Shown: piece after piece, positions 7,260 to 11,910 of the stretch
Layout of the letters: each line of letters opens with the position of its first letter
Position numbering within the stretch: the first letter of the stretch is position 1
NCBI GenBank assembly: GCA_003105225.1
Contig: PQAK01000090.1
Span: 1-13,151, forward strand
Reading direction: 5' to 3'
Origin: Deltaproteobacteria bacterium
GTDB lineage: Bacteria; Desulfobacterota; Deferrimicrobia; Deferrimicrobiales; Deferrimicrobiaceae
Length of the DNA: 13,151 bases
The notes under the pieces: generated by a model
What the model was told of the DNA's origin: nothing
Database searches by the model: none
What the model saw: only the letters and a program-made list of their open reading frames with translations
Made by a program: the position numbers and the translations under genes

Positions 7260-8476
7260 GCCGGAAATACGCCCGCAGCGCGTATTTCGCAGACGGCTGC
7301 ATTTTATTGGTCCTGCTGGCATGGATCCTCGCGGGCAGCGGATGCTTGTCCAGGGAAGCCCGGATCCCGCCCTCTCCGCCGGTAACCGTGAGAGCGTGGG
7401 AGCCTCCCGCTTCCGTCGGACCGCAGGAAACCGCCGCCCCCCCGGCGACGGAGACACCGGCGGCCGATGAAGCGCCGGCCGCGAAGGCGGCACCGGCAGC
7501 TGAGGAACCGCCTGCGGCGAAGGAACCGCCCGCAGCCGGGGAAGCGCCGCCGGCAGCTCCTGCAGAAGGCGCGCAGCAGGCGGCCGGGGAGCCCCCGGCA
7601 GCCGGTCCCGAAGCGGCCGAACCGGCAGCGCCCGTCCCCCCGAAGGAACCCCCCTCTTCCCACATGGCGGAATCCCGGGAGCCGGAGCGGCACGCGACGG
7701 AACCCCCGGCAGGGGTGCCGAAATCCGCCGCTCCGCACGCCCCCGGCCAGGCCGCAGCCCCGAAACATTCCCTCCAGGCGCTATCCGGCGGTGAGCCCGC
7801 GTGGGCCGCGGGGAAAGAGGTGCTGGTCTACCGCATCGGGTTCCTGGGAATGACGGTCGGCTACGCCCGGTTCACGTACATGGGCAAGGCGACGCTGCGC
7901 GGGAAGGAAGTCTATCGGCTGAACGTCCAGGCGTGGACGACGGGGCTTTTGACGCTGATCTACAAGGGAGACACCATCGACTACTACCTCGACGCAAGGA
8001 CGCTCGCCCCGCTGCAGCAGGAATTCACCAACAGGGGGCAGCAGCGGGACGACGTAGCGGTCTACGACCAGGAGACCGGCAGGATCGTCTACCGGTACAA
8101 GGATACGGGAGAAATCCGCAAGCAGGTCGAGGCGATCCCGAACGTGTACGACCCGGTCTCGGTCGCCTACTATTTCCGGGCGCGGGACCTGGGGGCGGCG
8201 GAGCGGCCCCGCCAGGTATACGCCGGCCGCAAGCTGTGGCAGATCTCCTCCCGGCTGGTGGGGCACGAAACGATCGACACGTACGGGGGGCCGGTGGACA
8301 CCGTCGTGATCCAGCCGGTCATCAAGCGGGAGGGGAAGGTCGAGAACAAGGGGGACCTGCGGATGTGGATGTCGAACGATGCCCGCCACGTCCCCGTGCG
8401 CCTGTACGCGAAGTTCAAGAAGATCAAGGAATGGACGCTGGTCGCCGAGCTTCTGCCGCCGCGGGAAGGGAGCTGA
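7256..8476 (+). CDS. Envelope-targeted DUF3108 protein with Pro/Ala/Glu-rich linker
   Basis: The function is unknown. The 406-residue product has three parts. Residues 1-30 form a short charged start and a hydrophobic stretch (ILLVLLAWILAGSGC) ending at Cys30; this is either a lipoprotein signal or an uncleaved anchor. The lipobox is imperfect, with Gly rather than Leu at -3. Residues of about 40-180 are low-complexity Pro/Ala/Glu/Lys, resembling the periplasm-spanning linkers of TonB-like proteins. Residues of about 183-406 match the DUF3108 fold, seen in the start EVLVYRIGFLGMTVGYA, DTIDYYLDARTLAP, YDPVSVAYYFRARDL, and the end DARHVPVRLYAKFKKIKEW. I chose ATG 7256 because it gives an ATGA overlap with gmhB and a clean signal segment. 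The location suggests a cell-envelope role, perhaps in LPS assembly, but that is inference. Confidence 0.85.
   Translation: MSRKYARSAYFADGCILLVLLAWILAGSGCLSREARIPPSPPVTVRAWEPPASVGPQETAAPPATETPAADEAPAAKAAPAAEEPPAAKEPPAAGEAPPAAPAEGAQQAAGEPPAAGPEAAEPAAPVPPKEPPSSHMAESREPERHATEPPAGVPKSAAPHAPGQAAAPKHSLQALSGGEPAWAAGKEVLVYRIGFLGMTVGYARFTYMGKATLRGKEVYRLNVQAWTTGLLTLIYKGDTIDYYLDARTLAPLQQEFTNRGQQRDDVAVYDQETGRIVYRYKDTGEIRKQVEAIPNVYDPVSVAYYFRARDLGAAERPRQVYAGRKLWQISSRLVGHETIDTYGGPVDTVVIQPVIKREGKVENKGDLRMWMSNDARHVPVRLYAKFKKIKEWTLVAELLPPREGS
7400..7660 (+). repeat. Low-complexity Pro/Ala/Glu coding stretch
   Basis: This part of the DUF3108 gene is built from irregular short units such as AAPAAEEPPAAKEPPAAGE and related PPAA/EPP blocks. 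The DNA is almost entirely G and C with recurring gcc, ccg and gca triplets. It is degenerate rather than an exact tandem repeat, and its length probably varies among strains by slippage. It encodes the extended linker between the membrane anchor and the folded domain. Boundaries are approximate. Confidence 0.75.
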
Positions 8477-8483
8477 ATCCGCC

Positions 8484-8648
8484 ATGGACGAAGAACTGCT
8501 CGAGATCCTGGCATGCCCGAAGTGCAAAGGGGAGCTGCAACTGTCCGTCGACGAGACCGAGCTGCGGTGCGGGAAGTGCCGCTTGAGCTACCGCATCGAC
8601 GATGGGATCCCCATCCTCCTGATCGAGGAGGCGTCTCCCATTGAATGA
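8484..8648 (+). CDS. Trm112/UPF0434 (YcaR-like) small zinc-ribbon protein
   Basis: This is a 54-residue protein of the Trm112 family. It starts MDEELLEILACPKCKGEL and has two CxxC pairs, Cys11/Cys14 and Cys29/Cys32, which should bind one zinc ion, followed by the family block YRIDDGIPILLIEEA. In eukaryotes and archaea Trm112 activates several methyltransferases; the bacterial role is poorly defined. E. coli has a relative, ycaR, beside lpxK and kdsB, so an LPS-operon setting recurs. The start lies seven bases after the DUF3108 stop, with GGGAG about 11 bases upstream. Its last eight bases overlap the next gene. All four cysteines are present, unlike some bacterial members that have lost them. 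The family is clear; the partner protein is unknown. Confidence 0.9.
   Translation: MDEELLEILACPKCKGELQLSVDETELRCGKCRLSYRIDDGIPILLIEEASPIE
8626..8631 (+). promoter_or_regulatory. Ribosome binding site deciding the hldA TTG start
   Basis: AGGAGG, a full anti-Shine-Dalgarno match, ends nine bases before the TTG at 8641. It lies inside the end of the Trm112 gene. It supports TTG as the true start over the in-frame ATG at 8680, which would trim the residues before FPSCRLLVVGDLMLDEY. Confidence 0.75.
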
Positions 8649-9660
8649 CGGAGACTTCGCCGCGCGCGCCTTCGGATACATGGAAAGGTTTCCGTCCTGC
8701 AGGTTGCTCGTGGTGGGGGACCTCATGCTGGACGAATACGTCTGGGGGAACGTGCGGCGGATCTCCCCCGAGGCGCCGGTCCCCGTCGTCGCGGTGACGC
8801 GGGACACCCGGGTCCTGGGAGGGGCGGGAAACGTCGCGGTCAACATCTCCGCGCTCGGCGCGAAGGTCGCGGTGGCGGGGCTGATCGGAGGGGACCCTTC
8901 CGGGCGGGCGATCCTGCGGATGCTGAAGGGGCGCCGCATCGGCGTCGCCGGCGTCGTCACGGACAGGAACCGCCCGACGACGACCAAGACGCGGGTGATC
9001 GCCCACAGCCAGCAGGTGGTCCGCGTCGACCGGGAGAAGAAGGAGCCGCCGGACGCGCGCGCCGGCGACGCCTTGAGGAAATGCGTGCGCGCCGCCGCGG
9101 GGGAGGTCGACGGCGTGGTCCTGTCCGACTACCGGAAGGGAGCGCTCTCCCGCGCGCTGGTCGAGGACGTCGTGCTCGCCGCGAAGCGAAGCGGCGCATT
9201 CGTGGTCGCGGACCCGAAGGAGTCCGACTTCTCCTTCTACCGCGGCTGCACGGTCATCACCCCCAACAAATCCGAGACGGAAGCGGCCCTCGGGGGCAGG
9301 GAACTGGCCGATGACGTCGGGATCATGGAGGGGGGAAAGGCCCTTTTGCGCAAAAGCGGCGCGAAGGCGATCCTGATCACGCGGGGGGAAGAGGGGATGA
9401 GCCTGATCGAACGCGGGCGCAAGGCCTTCTTCCACATCCCGGCCCAGGCCCGGCAGGTCTTCGACGTGACCGGAGCGGGAGACACGGTGATCGGGACGCT
9501 CGCCGTGGGAATGGGCGCGGGAGCGCCCCTGCGGGACGCGGCCCTGCTCTCCAACATCGCGGCGGGCGTCGTCGTCGGGGAGGTCGGCACCGTTCCGATC
9601 ACGATCGAAAAGCTGGCGGGCGCCCTGCGCCTCCGGAAAGCGATCCACCCTTCGGGATGA
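8641..9660 (+). CDS. rfaE1: D-glycero-beta-D-manno-heptose-7-phosphate kinase (HldA/RfaE1, kinase domain only)
   Basis: This PfkB/ribokinase-family enzyme phosphorylates heptose-7-phosphate at the anomeric position to the 1,7-bisphosphate, which GmhB then uses. The 339 residues cover only the kinase half of the E. coli bifunctional HldE; no cytidylyltransferase-like domain follows, so a separate HldC/RfaE2 must be encoded elsewhere. Motifs include LLVVGDLMLDEYVWG, RISPEAPVPVV, GGAGN at residues 60-64, VVLSDYRKGAL, DPKESDFSFYRG, TPNKSETEAAL, and the ATP/anion-hole signature DVTGAGDT (275-282) with catalytic Asp281. The start is TTG with a strong AGGAGG nine bases upstream, giving an eight-base overlap with the Trm112 gene. 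The stop overlaps the next gene as ATGA. Another sugar kinase of the family is possible, but the RISPEAPVPV and GGAGN blocks favour RfaE1. Confidence 0.95.
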   Translation: MNDGDFAARAFGYMERFPSCRLLVVGDLMLDEYVWGNVRRISPEAPVPVVAVTRDTRVLGGAGNVAVNISALGAKVAVAGLIGGDPSGRAILRMLKGRRIGVAGVVTDRNRPTTTKTRVIAHSQQVVRVDREKKEPPDARAGDALRKCVRAAAGEVDGVVLSDYRKGALSRALVEDVVLAAKRSGAFVVADPKESDFSFYRGCTVITPNKSETEAALGGRELADDVGIMEGGKALLRKSGAKAILITRGEEGMSLIERGRKAFFHIPAQARQVFDVTGAGDTVIGTLAVGMGAGAPLRDAALLSNIAAGVVVGEVGTVPITIEKLAGALRLRKAIHPSG

Positions 9661-10205
9661 GCGTTCGAAAGGTTCCTCCGCCCGCCAGGCTGCTGGTCTC
9701 GGCGATCTACCGGGAGGAGGCGCGTTTCGAGGAGGTTTTGGCCAGGCTCCCGGAAAGGTGGGGTCCGGTGGAGCGGACCGGCGGCCCGTTCCCCTTCGAC
9801 CGGACCGATTACTACGAGAGGGAGATGGGCGCGCCGCTGTACCGGCGCTTCGCGGTGATGGAGCGGCTGGTGGCGCGCGATACGCTTCCCGAGGCGAAGC
9901 TCGCCTCGGAGGCGCTGGAACGGGAGCTCTCCGGGAACGGCATGCGCACGGTGAACCTCGATCCCGGTCTTTTGACGGAGGAGAACTTCCTGCTTTCCAC
10001 CGGGAAGAATTACAGCCACCGGGTCTACCTCCGGGACGGCGTGTTCGCCGACCTGACGTTGGTCTACCGGCAGGGGGAGTACCGGGCGCTGCCCTGGACC
10101 TACCCCGACCTGGCCTCCCCGGCGATCCGGGCGTTTCTTGCGGAAGTGAGGGGGGAGCTGATGGAATGCAGGAAAAAGGAGAGGGGGAAATCCCGATGTG
10201 GATGA
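9657..10205 (+). CDS. DUF4416 family protein
   Basis: This is a 182-residue protein of unknown function. It belongs to DUF4416 by its highly conserved blocks: KVPPPARLLVSAIY at the start, FPFDRTDYYEREMG (residues 45-58), NLDPGLLTEENFLLST (from residue 100), KNYSHRVYL, and the WTYPD element at 147-151. There is no signal peptide or membrane segment, so it should be cytoplasmic. The many invariant Asp, Tyr, His and Arg residues look like an active or ligand-binding site rather than a scaffold. It starts with an ATGA overlap on hldA and its 3' end overlaps yicC by ten bases. From memory the family is restricted to a few lineages, including Geobacter relatives. No function can be given; a link to RNA metabolism or LPS is only suggested by position. 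Confidence 0.88.
   Translation: MSVRKVPPPARLLVSAIYREEARFEEVLARLPERWGPVERTGGPFPFDRTDYYEREMGAPLYRRFAVMERLVARDTLPEAKLASEALERELSGNGMRTVNLDPGLLTEENFLLSTGKNYSHRVYLRDGVFADLTLVYRQGEYRALPWTYPDLASPAIRAFLAEVRGELMECRKKERGKSRCG
10181..10187 (+). promoter_or_regulatory. Ribosome binding site supporting the yicC start
   Basis: GAGGGGG, part of a purine run starting AAGGAG at 10176, ends eight bases before ATG 10196. The spacing suits ATG 10196 better than ATG 10202, which would form an ATGA overlap with the DUF4416 stop. The start at 10196 also aligns MWMSMTGFG with the common family start MxxSMT. Confidence 0.6.
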
Positions 10206-11080
10206 GCATGACGGGGTTCGGGCGGGGGGAGGCCCACCTGGAAGACGTCGCCGTTACGGCCGACATCCGCTCGATCAACCACCGGTTCCTCGATATCCAC
10301 GTCCGATGCCCGTCCAAGTTCCTTCCCTGGGAGCCCCGGATCCGGGGCCTGGTGCGGCGGACGCTGTCCCGCGGCAAGGTGGACGTCTTCCTGAACGTGC
10401 GGGAGTGGGGAAAGACCGGCACGATCGTCCGGGTGAACCGTCCCCTCCTGGCATCCTTCCTCCGGGAGACCGCCCTCGTCCGCGAGGAAACCGGCCTGCC
10501 GCTCGAATTGACCTTCCGGGACCTGTTGGGGGTGCCGGACCTGTTCGTCTTTTCCCCGGAAGGCGAGGACCCGGCCGAGGAGCTCTGGGGGATCGCCGAG
10601 GCGGCCATGCAAAACGCGCTCTCCATGCTGCAGGCTTCACGCCGGGAAGAGGGGCAGAGGCTGCGTCAGTATATAGGAGACGCGGTTGCCGGACTGGCCC
10701 GGATGGCCGGGGAGATGGAGTCGTTAGCCAAGGAAAACAAGGAGTTTGCGGTGGCAAGGTTCAAGGAAAGGATACAGTCGATCTCCGGAGAGGCGGGCGT
10801 CGATCCGGTCCGGCTGCACCAGGAGGCGTCCTACCTGGTCGACAAGCTCGACATCACGGAGGAGTGCGACCGGCTGAAATCCCACCTCGCGGGGCTTTCG
10901 AACCTGCTGGACGACGCGGGGGAATCCGTCGGCAAGCGGTTCGATTTCCTGGTCCAGGAGGTCTTCCGGGAGCTCAACACCGCCTCCAACAAGTCCGCGC
11001 ATGCAAGGATATCGTCGACGGCGGTGGCGGCCAAGACCGAGCTCGAAAAGATCCGGGAACAGATCCAGAACGTGGAGTAG
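10196..11080 (+). CDS. yicC: YicC/YloC-family endoribonuclease
   Basis: This is a 294-residue member of the YicC family (287 in E. coli). Family members in E. coli and Bacillus have been reported to act as endoribonucleases, YicC promoting decay of the small RNA RyhB; the target here is unknown. The N-terminal domain starts MWMSMTGFGRGEA and has SINHRFLDIHVRCP and RDLLGVPDLF. The C-terminal DUF1732 domain has RLHQEASYLVDKLDITEECDRL (about 217-238) in family form, SHLAGL, GKRFDFLVQEVFRELNTASNKS and the end KIREQIQNVE, all strongly conserved. It overlaps the DUF4416 gene by ten bases and ends three bases before gmk. The yicC-gmk neighbourhood is widespread in bacteria. The family call is secure; the in-frame ATG 10202 is an alternative start. 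Confidence 0.95.
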   Translation: MWMSMTGFGRGEAHLEDVAVTADIRSINHRFLDIHVRCPSKFLPWEPRIRGLVRRTLSRGKVDVFLNVREWGKTGTIVRVNRPLLASFLRETALVREETGLPLELTFRDLLGVPDLFVFSPEGEDPAEELWGIAEAAMQNALSMLQASRREEGQRLRQYIGDAVAGLARMAGEMESLAKENKEFAVARFKERIQSISGEAGVDPVRLHQEASYLVDKLDITEECDRLKSHLAGLSNLLDDAGESVGKRFDFLVQEVFRELNTASNKSAHARISSTAVAAKTELEKIREQIQNVE

Positions 11081-11083
11081 GGG

Positions 11084-11689
11084 ATGGCGCTGGGCGACGT
11101 ATTCGTGATATCGGCCCCGTCGGGGTCGGGCAAGACCACCATCTGCCGGAGGCTCATCGAAACGGTGGAAGGGCTGGAGCTCTCCATCTCCTACACGACC
11201 CGCCGGAAGAAACCCGGCGAGGCCGACGGGAAGGATTATTTCTTTATCGATGAAGTTGAATTTGATAAAATGTTAAATTCGAAGGAATTTTTAGAGCACG
11301 CCTCGGTCTACGGGAACCGGTACGGCACTTCGCGGGAACGGGTACGCGGGATCGTGGCCCGCGGAGTGGACGCCGTGCTGGAAATCGACATCCAGGGGGG
11401 GCGGAAGGTAAAGGAAAGGCTCCCCGGGGCCGTGCTCGTGGGCATCTACCCGCCCGATTGGGAGTCCTTGAGGCGGCGGCTGTCCGGGAGAGGGCGGGAC
11501 AGCCGGGAAGAAATGGAAACGCGGCTCGAGGCGGCGGGCAGGGAAATGCGGGAGCTCCTTGCCTACGACTTCCTCGTGGTCAACGACGACCTGGATGCGG
11601 CGGTCGCGCAGGTGGAATGGATCGTGCGGGCGCACCGGCTCCGTCGGGAGCGCGCCCGCGAGCGGGTGGAACGGATTCTCGAGCGGTAG
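11084..11689 (+). CDS. gmk: Guanylate kinase
   Basis: Gmk transfers a phosphate from ATP to GMP to form GDP in the cytoplasm, an essential step towards GTP and the GDP/GTP substrates of (p)ppGpp synthesis. The 201 residues are typical. VFVISAPSGSGKTT carries the P-loop (Gly14 to Thr18). The GMP-binding block SYTTRRKKPGEADGKDYFF (36-54) retains the Thr, Arg, Glu, Asp and Tyr pattern, and VLEIDIQGG matches the family. The lid region SGRGRDSREEMETRL and YDFLVVNDDL complete it. The start is three bases after yicC, with no room for an intervening gene. Codons around 11235-11295 switch abruptly to A/T-rich triplets. The stop codon lies within the ribosome site of rpoZ. Confidence 0.98.
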   Translation: MALGDVFVISAPSGSGKTTICRRLIETVEGLELSISYTTRRKKPGEADGKDYFFIDEVEFDKMLNSKEFLEHASVYGNRYGTSRERVRGIVARGVDAVLEIDIQGGRKVKERLPGAVLVGIYPPDWESLRRRLSGRGRDSREEMETRLEAAGREMRELLAYDFLVVNDDLDAAVAQVEWIVRAHRLRRERARERVERILER

Positions 11690-11697
11690 GAGAGGGG
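11688..11697 (+). promoter_or_regulatory. Ribosome binding site of rpoZ, overlapping the gmk stop
   Basis: AGGAGAGGGG begins within the TAG of gmk; its AGGAG core ends nine bases before ATG 11702. Ribosomes finishing gmk would cover this site, so the two genes may be translated in a coupled way. Confidence 0.65.
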
Positions 11698-11701
11698 AAC
11701 C

Positions 11702-11896
11702 ATGGCAAGAGTGACGGTAGAGGATTGTCTGCGCCGCGTCGGCAGCCATTTCGAGCTGACCGTTGTGGCGGCCAAGCGTGCCAAGCAGCTCCTGGGAGGG
11801 GTGGGCGCGTCGATCGACACGTCCACGCGGAGGGACAAACCCACCGTGGTGGCGCTCCGGGAGATCGCACAGGGGACGGTGCGGGTCAAACACTGA
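11702..11896 (+). CDS. rpoZ: DNA-directed RNA polymerase subunit omega
   Basis: The 64-residue omega subunit binds the C-terminal region of beta-prime and helps RNA polymerase assembly. In E. coli it also forms part of ppGpp-binding site 1 with beta-prime. The start MARVTVEDCL is almost the same as in E. coli, including the first residues at the ppGpp site. FELTVVAAKRAKQL is the conserved helix and DKPTVVALREIAQGTV the second conserved block. The C-terminus stops soon after this block, as in other short omegas, whereas E. coli has 91 residues. It sits between gmk and rel, with gaps of 12 and 14 bases, in the order known from E. coli (gmk-rpoZ-spoT). The assignment is secure. Confidence 0.97.
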   Translation: MARVTVEDCLRRVGSHFELTVVAAKRAKQLLGGVGASIDTSTRRDKPTVVALREIAQGTVRVKH

Positions 11897-11900
11897 TCCC

Positions 11901-11904
11901 GGAG
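11901..11904 (+). promoter_or_regulatory. Ribosome binding site of rel
   Basis: GGAG lies six bases before ATG 11911 in the 14-base gap after rpoZ. It supports this ATG as the start, which yields the expected N-terminus just before the HD domain. Confidence 0.6.
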
Positions 11905-11910
11905 CGTTTC

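Noticed and set aside
7400..7660. Tandem repeat array or CRISPR-like structure
   Set aside because: Units are irregular, coding and G/C-biased, without constant repeats or spacers; it is a low-complexity protein linker.
8677..8682. ATG 8680 as the start of the heptose kinase
   Set aside because: No ribosome site suits it, whereas AGGAGG is well placed for the TTG at 8641.
8170..10626. Minus-strand open frame of about 800 codons opposite Trm112, hldA, DUF4416 and yicC
   Set aside because: Four well-supported genes occupy the other strand; the composition is Arg/Pro/Ser-rich low complexity with no recognisable motif.
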